Part shown: positions 12,061-22,318 of the stretch, piece after piece
Layout of the letters: each line of letters starts with the position of its first letter
Numbering within the stretch: the first letter of the stretch is position 1
Source: Callaeas wilsoni
Taxonomy: Eukaryota > Chordata > Aves > Passeriformes > Callaeidae
Length of the DNA stretch: 64,000 nucleotides
Direction: 5' to 3'
Assembly (NCBI GenBank): GCA_013398955.1
Contig: VWPU01004984.1
Coordinates: 124,001 to 188,000 of the forward strand
Made by a program: the position numbers and the translations under genes
The notes under the pieces: model-generated
Told to the model about the DNA's origin: nothing
Seen by the model: the letters and a program-made list of their open reading frames with translations, nothing else
Databases searched by the model: none

Positions 12061-15000
12061 TGTGCCGAGTTAAGGGAAGCCTGGGAAAGGCTGCTCCTGA
12101 TCATTTACTTTGGCACTCAACCCTTTTAAATTGAAAGTACGGGGTTGACAATCTGAGGTGAAGTGAGATTAAACTTGGTGCAGCTGGGGAGCCGTAGTAC
12201 TCCCTGGCCCCTTTTTGCTCTGGGGTACCACTGGGATGCATTAGAAAGCTGGGAAGGATGAAGGATCCTTGGAAACGTGGGTATTAAACGTCCCAGGTTT
12301 CTGTTCAGTGCTCTGCTCTTATCTCTGGGCTGGAGGTTCAAGGTTGGAGGGGCCATGTCCAGCCTCGTCTGCCTTCCCTTCTCTGTTTGCACAGAAAAGC
12401 AGACTGTTCCATCTGAGGTCAAACATTGCCCAATATTTGCATTCCAGGTACAACCTTGAGCTGTCAAAAAACCCGATCAATACACAGTTGGAGCAAACGA
12501 AGCCCACTTCAGTCCAGCAGGATTCATGCTCTTGTCTTTCAGTGTTAGGCAAATGCTGTAATCTTACTGTAGAAATACAGAATATTTCCATAGGAAACGT
12601 TTCTCCATGAGGGTTTATTAGATGGCATGGTAACCAGAACAGGCAATTGCAAAGGAAATAGAAGAGCTCCCTCCCTCTCCCTTGAGTGTCCATCATTAAA
12701 GGCATCAGTGACTCTGACTTCCCAATCCCTTTAGGGACTTCCACAGGAGTTTTAATTGAGTTTGAAGTATATGGTGACTCCAAGACAACCAGAGCAAATC
12801 CTTGGGAGGAGTGACATCTATGACCACAGCATTCAAAGCCTTTCGCGTGGGGACTCTGCAGAATCCTAATAAGAAATCACAAACCCAAGCAACGGGTGTT
12901 CCTGCATTTTCATTCTTGTTCTAGAAGCACAGGCTGTGGAAAAACTTGGGTCATCTAATATATCATGTCTTCACGGAAGAAACAGGGAAAGAATATCTTC
13001 TTGGAATATGATATTAAAAGAAAAAAATCCCAAGCATTCTAAAAAAATATAAGGCTTTTTTTTCTTCTTACTTTTGGACTGATTTTCAAAAAAAAAAAGT
13101 GTGGAAAAAATCCAAGCAATTATTTAAGATAATTAAATCATTTCACTTCCAACTGCTTTCCTCTTCTCGAGGTATATTAAGCTTTATGGTTAATATATTT
13201 CTGTGCTGAGGGAACCTTTGGCCTTGGAGAAATGTGCCTTTGGGCTCCTCACGCTCCAGAATCTCCTGCCAAGGAGCTGAGGTTTGCTGACACACAAATG
13301 CCAGCGTGTGCCATCTGCCCATCCCGCTCAGCCTGCCCGGCAAACCCGCTGCTTCTCCAGATCGCCGCATCGCAATATCAAATCTCCACAGTCCAGTTTG
13401 TCAGACTGCAAAATAATCCTGGAAAATGCTTTGTTCCGCCGAGCAGGTACTCCTGGGCAGCCCTGGGAGCCCTCCCTCCTTGCCTTTTGCCCCGCAGCTC
13501 CTGTCCTGCCCCGCTGTTCCCTGGTGCCACCTGGCAAATTGCTCTGTGGGCTGTCTGTGATGGTGCTATCAGCCCTCTGTCCCTAAACCCCACAGGCAGT
13601 GGCTCTCCCTGGCTCTTCCCAGTCTTTCCAGGCTCCCAGCGCCGCGTTATCACTCAGCAGATAAAGGCAGCCCGTGATTTCCCCTGGCTCTCAGCTGCTT
13701 TGTGCCATAATTTGCAAAGTGAAGTGTAAAGAGCCTCCCGCCTTCAGTCCTGTCCCCCTGGCACCTCCCTGGTACAGCTCCGTGGGAGGATGGCTGGGTT
13801 ATGCTGACAGTGGCTGAAAATGAGTTCTTTTCTCTCCTTGCCCTTCCCTCCCTCCACAGCTCGCAGTGCACTGAGATCCAGGCCTGAATTTGCACATTGT
13901 TGCATTAAGTTCGGAGACGGAGAAAATGGAACTGCCTGGTTCCCATCTATGAGCTCTGTCAGAGCTGGGACAAACCTTCCTCCCCACCCCGACCTGCTGG
14001 GCTTGGAAGGCCCTAATTAATGTCACACACACAGAGGTCTACGTGTGGCACGTCTGACTTATTTGGAAAACCCATCAGACTAAGTAACAGAAAGAGGCCC
14101 ATCCTAATGCTTGAAATGCATTTAATTGAACTCAGTCACATCGTTCAGTGCTTGGCAAAATCAAAAAAGAAGAGCTAAAATGAGCTGCTTTACTCTAAAG
14201 GCTTCCATCGAGGATGAGACAAATGCCAAGTAAAAATGGAGTGGTTGGAGGGGAGAGGGCGTAATAAAAAAAGAAAGATGCAATGAATCAGAGTTCTTAG
14301 GTAATCAAGACACTTAAGTCATAAAGATATCAAAAAGAAATAAGCTCGGTCCGTATCTCAGGACTATGCATGTCACAATTACAATGCTATCAAGAAAGAG
14401 TGTTCTGCACAAACATCTGTGCTGAATTGCTGCAATCTCAGTGTGTGTCATGGTCCAATATTATCACCTAGAGTCTAAAAGGAATGAGGTGATAAAATTT
14501 TCAGGGTGTTGATGTGTGTTAAAAGGCTTAGTTAAATAATTGCTGGACTCAGTGTGTTTTCTTAGCCTGCTTTCATCCGGTCTTTCAGCTCTTTGCTTCC
14601 TCGAGGCTAAGGCATGGAACATTAAAATGAAGTCTCAGATTCTGAGGAGTCTCTTTGCAAACAAGCAAATGTATGGGGGAATCAAACTGCACCATCAACT
14701 TAGCATCTAACTCAGAAATCCCACCTTTCTAGATGCTCGTTTTCACCCAAAAGCTTCTGCAGGATTGCAAACCCCACGCTGGAGCGAGGGTTGCTGTCTG
14801 CAGGGATTTGCGGCACTGCAGGACCTCTCTGCAGCAGCAGCACTGGCCTGCACTGGCTGCTCGCAGCTCCTTCAGCCTGCAGCCAGAGAGAAGGCCAGGT
14901 CAGGAAAGTGCTCCAGGACAGGCTCACTTCTTTTGCCTCCTCTGAGCGGTTGAGAACAGCTGCCCTTTGTGCCTTGCTGGCTGCGAGCAGGAAGGAATAT

Positions 15001-16610
15001 CTGCAGTCACCTGGAGCAACCGCTGAGCTCCCAAAATCTGGCCACGCCACCTTCTGTTACGCTGACAACTGATGGGTGCAGCGGAGCCAGGGCTGAGCAC
15101 ACAGCACGGCCTGGAGAGTCCATTTAAACCAGGAAAAGAGACGTTACTCTAAACCTGAGATCGATTTCTGTGTTTCTTTTTAATCCCTGAAATCAGGTAC
15201 GTGTTGATTATCACGAGTGAGAGAACGGAGTTGTAGCCACAAGTCCTGTAAGAGCACAGAGAACTTCAGCCTTGATTTCTTGGGAGTCTACCCACAAAAA
15301 ATGCTCTCCACAGCTCATTCCTGGCGATGGTACGAAATCATCCAGCCTTGCTTACGTGTATCTAGAGGCATTTATTTGGTTATTCAGCCACACAGTGACA
15401 ACAGAGTCACCACAAATCATCATACAAAAGTATAATTAGACCCATGAGACGAAACAGTCCACAGTCTGCAAGGCAGCAGCAACTGGAGATTTTGTTCTGC
15501 TCATGTTAATTCTCAGCACTTTCAAAAAAAATTTTCATATGTTACAGAATTGATCTGAATGCAAGGTAGGAGGGGAGGTCAAAACACTTGTCAGGTTCTC
15601 ATTATTAGAGGTAATTTTGGGTAATATTGAAGTTTTTCTTTCCATCTCAGTTCTGACATCTATTTTTCACCTCTCCCTTATGTCTGGGCTTCTGGGAGAT
15701 GAGAAATTACTTTTTGTACATTTCATTGCACAGGTGCTGCTTCCTCCTCTTCTGGCGGGCCAATGCTTCAGAAAGAGCTGTTTCATATCCTGTAAAATAA
15801 AATAACATTTTATTGCTATGCTGATAATAGATTTGACAAATTGCTTCCAAGTAGAGCTTTGCCTTGTCTCAGACAAAAGTATTTCTTTTCCCTGACCTGT
15901 TTTAAGTGACTGTCTGGTTCTGTATAAAGCACAGCCACTGACTGAGCTCACAAGACAAATAAATGGACATATACACTGATTAAAAAATATACCTCCAGAT
16001 TTGCTCCAAAAGTTAAAAAGTGGCGAAGAAAGTAGAATTCTTTTGAATTTATGAATTAAGAAAAAAAATAATTTGCAAAGTGAACTTTAGTTGCAGCAAT
16101 TAAAAGAATTATTTAAAAAAATCTTTCATATAACTTCTACATAACCTTTTTTAAAAAAGCTTGTAGAAAAGATGCCCTGCTGTGCCCAGCAGATATATAT
16201 TTGAGCACTGGACTAGTGCTATCTGCAGAGGAATACTGTTCACATATTTCATGTCTCCTGCAGCATTTTGATTTGTCTGGGAATCCTTTCAGGCACTGGG
16301 TTTGCTCCAGCTCCTGCTCAGTTGGTGGGAACCCCTCCGTGGTCTTTCCTTGGAACAGGCTCAGAGTTTTCCTGAGTGCTGAAGCAAACCTGGTGTCTCC
16401 CTCGGGCTGAGGATAAATGATTTCCCTGGTGAGTTCCCAGAGATTTCTGCCCAGTGCAGATTTCGAGAGCTGTGTCCTGAGGCTGCACACTCTGGCAAGG
16501 ACAGGAGATACACGCAACAAAATGCTGATCACATTTTTAGGTGGGAGGTTTTCTCTGCAAGACTCACAGCCCCAAGCCAGAGTCCTGAGGAATAACTGGT
16601 ATTTTTGCAC
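12061..16610. other. Gene-poor AT-rich stretch
   Basis: No coding exon, RNA gene or mobile element recognised. Open frames here are short and carry no family motif. The part at about 14,030-14,700 is AT-rich, unique and free of obvious repeats. It may contain the 3' end of TRIM gene A: minus-strand AATAAA motifs occur near 15,371 and 15,810. Confidence 0.4.
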
Positions 16611-16616
16611 ACTTAC

Positions 16617-16648
16617 CGTTTAGAGCGGTACCAGTAGCTGAAACCTCG
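16617..16648 (-). CDS. Candidate TRIM gene A micro-exon (32 bp)
   Basis: A strong acceptor (TTTTTTTCCAG) and strong donor (GTAAGTGTG) frame 32 bp. After the 31-bp candidate it reads on as EVSATGTALN. Joined directly to exon 5 it gives TRFQLLVPL and a stop at 16620-16622. The borders are good, but membership in this gene is inference. Confidence 0.35.
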
Positions 16649-16882
16649 CTGGAAAAAAAGAGTGTTGAATGTTAGAGCCTTGTAAAATACAAACCACACC
16701 TTGTTAACAGCAGAACAAGAGATGTGAATAGATCTGACTCCCTTCTTTTAAGATGAAGGACAGCTTTCGAGACTCTGCTTAGGTCTCCTTGAAACTGAAG
16801 TAGGAAAGTGCAGGACACACAGTCAAATGAACAACTGGAGAAATTTGCAGGGAACATTTTGTAAGTAAAGGAAGGGATTTAC

Positions 16883-16913
16883 CTGCTCCACTGCACTTGG
16901 TTCTTGAGTTTTA
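16883..16913 (-). CDS. Candidate TRIM gene A micro-exon (31 bp)
   Basis: A run of T on the minus strand ends in AAAG before the exon, and GTAAAT follows it. Joined to exon 5 the frame stays open (IKLKNQVQWS). It is weak evidence, since only splice-like borders and phase support it. Confidence 0.25.
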
Positions 16914-17307
16914 CTTTAAAAAAAAAAAAAAAAAGTGAGAGAGAAGAATGGTTAACAAAGCTGGCAATGAACTCAAGTTTAGGGCTGGGTACTGTCCCCT
17001 TGGTCTCATGGTCAGAGATGAACCAGGAAGGCAAACTCAGAGGATGTTTCCTGACAGCGGGACTGAGCAACCAGAACTTGGGAGTTGATGGGAGCAGGAG
17101 ACCACACCGGACAGAGAAAAAACCGGCCTTATGCTGCTTAGGGGCAGACCTCTTCCTTGTTATCCACAGAAACCTGCCCCCTGCCCTCCCCTCCCCCCTC
17201 GGGACCCCACATCAGCCCCTCGCAGCCCGGTGGAAGGAGCTGCCACCGGCCGGGATCGGGGGCTCTGTTTCCCACTGCGTCGGCAGGGCCGGGCTGGCAC
17301 CACTCAC

Positions 17308-17444
17308 TGCACAGGTGCTGCAGCACGGAGTCCACCTGCACCATGAAGTCCTCTCTCAGGCGCTGGAAGCGGACAGTCCTGCTGCTGTCCTCCTGCAGTT
17401 CAAGCACTCTCACCATCCTAGGACCCAGATCCAGACTCGCAAGC
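17308..17444 (-). CDS. TRIM gene A exon 5 (137 bp)
   Basis: Acceptor GCCCTAG, donor TGCA/GTGAGT. It enters with one base completing an Arg codon and exits in phase 1, the same phases as exon 5 of gene B. It encodes VRFQRLREDFMVQVDSVLQH, with no similarity I recognise. The acceptor choice is supported by phase, but a second AG lies 27 bp inside. Confidence 0.65.
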
Positions 17445-18630
17445 CTAGGGCACACAGTCATTTCACCAAGGAAAACCATCCAGCATCCAAAGGTAACAGA
17501 ATTCTTCACTAGGACAGAGTCTGCAAAGAGGAAAGGGCTTTGGCAACATGAATTATTGGGTTAACAGCTCTTTGTGAAGGTTGAGCTCCAACTGTTACAT
17601 ATTGTTATTTATTTGGCAATGCCTTTTGCTTACCAGCCTGCACTGGAACTTTCAAAGGCTGATAATGAGAGAGGAGGAGGTGTTTTGATAATCCCCGTGT
17701 GTGAACAGGGCCTTGACTTGCTGCAGGCAGGCTCTCACTGTTGTAGCAGTGACAGAACAAGAATGCCAGGCACATTAAATGGTGTCCAGGTTTCTGGAAA
17801 ATTACCTTGATCCCACAGGCTAGGATGTGACTGGCGGCACAGCTGTGAGGAACAGACTGTGCTGCAGCCCTGCGGTATGCGGTGATCCCAAGTTAGCCTT
17901 ACAACCCAAGTCTGAACTCAGCTTTAAGGTGTGCAGGTTACAGAGGTGACATCCCAAATTCCAGGTAGATGTTTGAGCCAGCCCTTCGTGCAGCTGGGGC
18001 CTCCAGTGCTGCTGCAAAGCCTCTCGTGGATCTGGAACTCACTGTTGGTGTGGTGTTGCACCACCGAACCGCAGCTGACACCCAGGCGTCACTTAGGAAG
18101 CGGTACGTTAAAAATTAAACATATCACTTGCAAGAGAAGTGATAATAAATCTTTCTAGCTACAAAGCTTGTCCACAACCCAAAAACTTGGTGGGAAATGA
18201 GCTGGTTACCTCTGCTGCCAAAGGCTGTTCCCTGGAAACTCAGCTGAGGGAGGGTCACCAATGTGCATCCAAGACAGTGTTATTCTAAACACAACCCTAG
18301 GGGCATCATCTCTGATAAAAACAGTTTCCTGGTAATAAAAACCAGTGGTTTTCATCAGATTCCAGCCAGGAAACCGAAATTTAAAGGGACCAGTGGAACA
18401 GCAGGCAGAGATCTCTCCAGCTTTGTTAATTATGTGGATGTGGTGCCCTCTGGCTCAGCTGGAAGAGGGAGCAGCTTTGCAGTATAGGGTGGTGGGACAG
18501 AGGGGCACAGGCAGTGGGGTTTGAGCCCAGTTATCAACACCCTATTTTTTTCAAAGAAGAAAACAAGTGTTATGAAGTGGAACATACCTGTCTGTGATCA
18601 GTTCCAATTCCTACCAAGAGGATTGGAAAA

Positions 18631-18684
<54 letters not shown>

Positions 18685-21522
18685 GAAAGGTCCCCTGGCT
18701 GAGAAATAGGCAGATCCATGAAGAACTGCAGAATACCACTGCTTACTTTGAAGAAGAGGAAAACATCTGGTTGCTCTTTCGTCTTCTGCAAAGCCTCAAG
18801 ATTCTGCTCAGCCAGCTGTCTCTTGTTTTCCATTTCCTTCCTTGTTTCAGCAATGCCTGCCAGTTGTCTTTCCTCATAAGACTGAATGGATCTCAGGATA
18901 TTCTTCTCTTTCTCAGTAAGCTCTGTCCTTATCTTTTCAAACTGCTCTTGTAGCTGAGAAGTCACTGTTTTAGTATTGGTCTAAATGAAGAGATAAGAAA
19001 AAGGGGCACTGGAACTCTAACCTTTCAACTTAGTGCTTCTGCTTATCAATTAGGATTGTATCTATCCTTCGTGCTGGCTTTAAAAGGAAGCAGACAATAA
19101 ACATTTGCTTAGAATATCTGACTGAACAGAGGCTTTTGAAAATTAATCCTGATATAGTAACAAAGATGAATTTCAGCTATCAATGTGAGAACTAACTGGT
19201 ATGCACTGAAAATCCCACTTGTAGATATAAATTGCTTTTCTTTTACTAAGCGGGTAGAAAACTTTAAAAATACATAATCTTATGTACAATCTGTGGGCTG
19301 CCAGTCCTGCAACCTGGTCTGTGCAACCACAATAAAGGGTGGCATCCACCAGCAGGCTCCTCCTGTGGAGGAGCGGGAAGGCTGCAATAAAATTTGTCTT
19401 CTGGCAGTTTCTCAAACCATTCTTTTCACTTTCCAGTCATCTGCTTCTAACGGTATAGTTACCATCACTTATTGCTGGGAAACTGTGAAGGAAAGATGCT
19501 CTGAATCGGCGATAACCTGGATACCAACCTTGAGCTGATTCTCGCTTTTCCGAAGCTCTTCTAGGGTGGTAACTAAAACCCTTCTACATTCCTTCAGCCG
19601 TGTCGTGGTGTTGGAGAGTTTAACCTGGCAGAAGGCAAGACAGCGCTGAACTTCCCAGCAGGAACGGCTTCAAACCAGACTGGCGGTTTGTGGAGCTGCT
19701 GAAATGGCCATTGTCTCACACATTCCATTTCTGCTTGGCACCCCTGAAATTTTGACGTGTAACTTGGGGCAGGAAGTTAATCTGCAATTCATGTGACTGC
19801 AAAGGATGCTTCTGCTGATTCCTGAGGAGGCTGCGACCTGTGCTGAGGTCCAGAGGGTGCCATTTCCTGCCCATGCACTGGGTTCCTGCAGGGTTTTTGC
19901 TTGGGCTCTAAACTGAGCCCAGACATTTCAAATGCAAGGTAGTAAATGAGCATAGGAAATGCATTTTATCCCCTCAGTCTCAGCTGATTCTGCAGCATTT
20001 CAAGGACAGCAGCTGGACTCAGAGGCAGCCACATGGAGGCCGCAAGTCTCTTGTACCTGCTGGGACACTGGCTCCACAAAATTTGTGGCAAAGGGGGGAA
20101 TCCCAGAATCACCGAAATTGGAAAAGACCTCCAGGATCATCGAGTTCAGCCTGTGACCAACCTCCACCTTGTCACCCAGTACAGAGCACCGAGTGCCACA
20201 TCCAGTCATTCCTTGGACACCTCCAGGGATGGGGACTCCAAACCTCTCTGGGCAGCTCCTTCCAACGTTTAACCACCCTCTCAGTGAAGAAATTCCTCCT
20301 GATGTCCAACCTGAACCTCCCCTGGTCCAGCTTGAGACTGTGTCCCCTCATCCTGTCACTGCTTACTCGGGAGCAGAGCCTGATCCCCACTGTGCTACAA
20401 CACAGACGGAGCCCAAGGCAAGGAACTCGAGTGGGAAAACCCCCTTCCCCACCCAAACTTCGGTAGCAGTGGCATCCCCGGGGCTCTGTGGAGGAAGGGA
20501 TTTTCTAATCCCTGCAGGAATACTTGTCAGTCCCAGCCAGGAACACCCCAGTGAGAGCGGCTGCACCTCACTGGTGAGGGACAGCTCTCGCTGGCTCTGC
20601 CACGTCCCTGCACCCTGAGGGACTGACCCACCCTCGTCCCGGCCACCTTTCTCCACTCTCCTCCCTCTGCTTAGCTGTCCGCACTTCTCTGGCAACACAC
20701 AGGAGGGAAGGAAAAGCAAATTCCAGCACAATGCACCAGTCCCTCGCTGGGGCGGAGAGCAAATCCCCGGAGCTGCTGCCGGGCTGCCCTCACGCCCATC
20801 CCCATTCCCTGTGAAATCCCTACCGCCCTTCCCGCGGCTTCCCCCCTTCCTTACGGCCAGGGCAGGGGCCACGGGGAGGGAAGAGCTCCTTACCACCTCC
20901 CTACCTTACGCCCCTCCTTCATGGTGACGACCTCGTGGCCCTTGTGGGCTCCGACGATGGAGCAGAGCATGCAGATGCACTTATCTTCTCTCAGGCAGAA
21001 GAATTCCAACAGCCTGCCGTGCTCCCGGCACCTCCTCTCCTCCGCCGTGCCTGCTCCCACCTCCACCAGGACGTGTTCCTCCTGGGAAGCCTTGGCATTG
21101 TGTTTGCTCAGGTGGGCCTGGCACAGGGACACATTGCACGCCAGGCAGGTTTTCACGGCCGGCATGGGCCCGTCCAGGCAGTACTCACAGGGAACCACCT
21201 CCGTCTTCCCCTTCTCGGAGCCTTCGTCCTCTTGGAGGTTTTCTCTTTGAGAAGCCGTGGCCTGAAATGCCTCCACGATGCTGCCCACCTGGAGGTTGTT
21301 CTGCAGCTCCACGGCGGGCCCCAGGTGGGCCCTGCACATGGGGCAGGTGCAGGGGCCCTGGGAACGCCGCTGGGCTCCCAGCACCTTCTCGATGCACTGC
21401 CGGCAGAACTTGTGACCGCAGCTCAGCGACACCGGCTCCTGGTACAGGCTCAGGCAGATGGGGCAGGCGAGCTCGGCCTCCAGGCTGCCAGCCCCTCCAC
21501 ACCCCTCCCGAGCTTCTGCCAT
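17308..21522 (-). CDS. TRIM gene A: RING, B-boxes, coiled coil (3' end uncertain)
   Basis: Probable E3 ubiquitin ligase of the TRIM25/finTRIM-like group. Exons at 20905-21522, 19529-19624, 18747-18980, 18588-18610 and 17308-17444 join in frame into 369 codons. The RING is complete (C20, C23, C35, H37, C40, C43, C60, C63). B-box 1 (CEYC...CLAC...C..H) and B-box 2 (CREHGRLLEFFC...CICMLC) follow. A coiled coil spans exons 2-3. Exon sizes 96, 234 and 23 bp are classic for TRIM genes. No B30.2/SPRY exon was found down to 12 kb, and the end of the coding region is unresolved. It is a paralogue of gene B, 0.8 kb upstream of it on the map. The exact family member is not recognised. Confidence 0.82.
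18588..18610 (-). CDS. TRIM gene A exon 4 (23-bp micro-exon)
   Basis: Acceptor CTTGGTAG, donor GTATGT; exactly 23 bp, encoding ELELITD plus two bases. The size and phase match the 23-bp exon found in many TRIM genes and in gene B here. The preceding intron is only 136 bp and contains a 50-nt homopolymer. Confidence 0.78.
18632..18681. repeat. Homopolymer A run of 50 nt
   Basis: Fifty consecutive A on the plus strand, so poly-T on the coding strand of TRIM gene A. It fills more than a third of the 136-bp intron between exons 3 and 4, and its end lies about 20 nt from the acceptor. The length may be uncertain because of sequencing limits. Confidence 0.95.
18747..18980 (-). CDS. TRIM gene A exon 3 (234 bp, coiled coil)
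   Basis: Acceptor TTTAG, donor AAA/GTAAGC; 78 codons, phase 0. The heptad-rich helix includes QLQEQFEKIRTELTEKEKN and SYEERQLAGIAETRKEMEN. The same exon size and the motif YEE.QL..I occur in gene B. Confidence 0.9.
19529..19624 (-). CDS. TRIM gene A exon 2 (96 bp)
   Basis: Acceptor TGCCAG, donor AAG/GTTGGT; 32 codons, VKLSNTTTRLKECRRVL onward, in phase 0. The 96-bp size is standard for the first coiled-coil exon of TRIM genes and equals that of gene B. Confidence 0.85.
20100..20440 (-). mobile_element. CR1 LINE 3'-end fragment
   Basis: The complement of a CR1 tail, with CAGAATCACCGAAATTGG, AAAGACCTCCAGGATCATCG, CAGAGCACCGAGTGCCACAT, GGGCAGCTCCTTCCAACG and AAATTCCTCCTGATGTCCAA in order. It lies in intron 1 of TRIM gene A. 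Confidence 0.9.
20905..21522 (-). CDS. TRIM gene A exon 1 (RING and B-boxes)
   Basis: The ATG is at 21520-21522 and the donor AAG/GTAGGG at 20905; 618 bp, 206 residues, phase 0. It carries the C3HC4 RING (ACPICLSLYQEPVSLSCGHK onward), B-box 1 ending AHLSKHNAKASQEEHVLVEV and B-box 2 ending AHKGHEVVTMKEGRK. A longer plus-strand open frame over the same DNA is a shadow. Confidence 0.92.
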
Positions 21523-21548
21523 GGCTGCGGCGACGCCGCCTCAGCCAG

Positions 21549-21562
21549 GAGAAACGAAACTA
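21549..21562. promoter_or_regulatory. ISRE-like GAAA repeat upstream of TRIM gene A
   Basis: GAGAAACGAAACTAAAA lies 27 bp upstream of the start codon of gene A. It holds GAAAC repeats like interferon-response elements, but the spacing between GAAA units is one base rather than two. It is suggestive only. Confidence 0.25.
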
Positions 21563-22277
21563 AAACCAGAGGCAGCAACCCATCCCCGAGGCTGCAATCT
21601 CCTCCCCTCCAAACCCTTCCTCCGCTCCTCGACAGGCACAGAAATGTTCCCTCTCCCGGCTCCACCCTTCCCTACGCCGTGGCAGCCACTTGGGGAAGTT
21701 TCCCCTCAGTCTCCAGCAGGGAATGCTGCCCAGTCTCTCCTCACCTCCCAGGGCAGCTTTGCTTCTGCACTGCACTTACAGGATGGACAGAGGCGGCAGA
21801 GGCAAAAGCTGCTGCCTTAGATCAAAGATCAGCATTGCTGCTGCCTAGTTCTGCAGCAGTTAATGTTGTGCTGTCAACTTTTAGATAAAATAAATTGCCA
21901 TCGAGTTTTGCAAGTTAATAACATGATGTTAATAACATGACTTTAATAGCATGAAGCAAACACAGTATTTGATATAACTGAGCAAAAATGAGCAACTTAA
22001 TGGTATTTCCATTATGATAACAGAACAAATAAAAGAGGAGCTCTTGCAGGAAGAGGCAGGGTGCTGTGATATACCCCCTGTCACGGCAGCCCACAACCCA
22101 ATTTCTGATACGCCACCTTAGCCCAGCTCACAATTCCTAGGCCTGGAAATACAAAATGACACCTTGTCCCCACATCACTACAGGAGCTTCAACACGCTGA
22201 TGGGATGCTTCGAAGGGATGATTCCCGTCTCTGTAAGCCTGAAGTTCTTAGCAGGACCTCCAGCCTTGACAGATACA

Positions 22278-22318
22278 TTACAAGACAGAGTGTTTCTTCT
22301 GCCGTAGATGTCTTCGAC
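22278..22318 (-). CDS. Tentative last exon of TRIM gene B
   Basis: An acceptor-like TTCCTAG lies above 22318. In the phase left by exon 5 it encodes [13 protein letters not shown] then TAA at 22278-22280. Only borders and phase support it. Confidence 0.3.

Noticed and set aside
18570..18965. Frame with a run of Phe (or Lys on the plus strand)
   Set aside because: Translation of the poly-T/poly-A run joined to TRIM gene A exon 3 through an intron; the splice donor at 18,746 ends the exon before it.
20935..21888. 317-codon plus-strand open frame
   Set aside because: Antisense of TRIM gene A exon 1; low-complexity translation with no domain.
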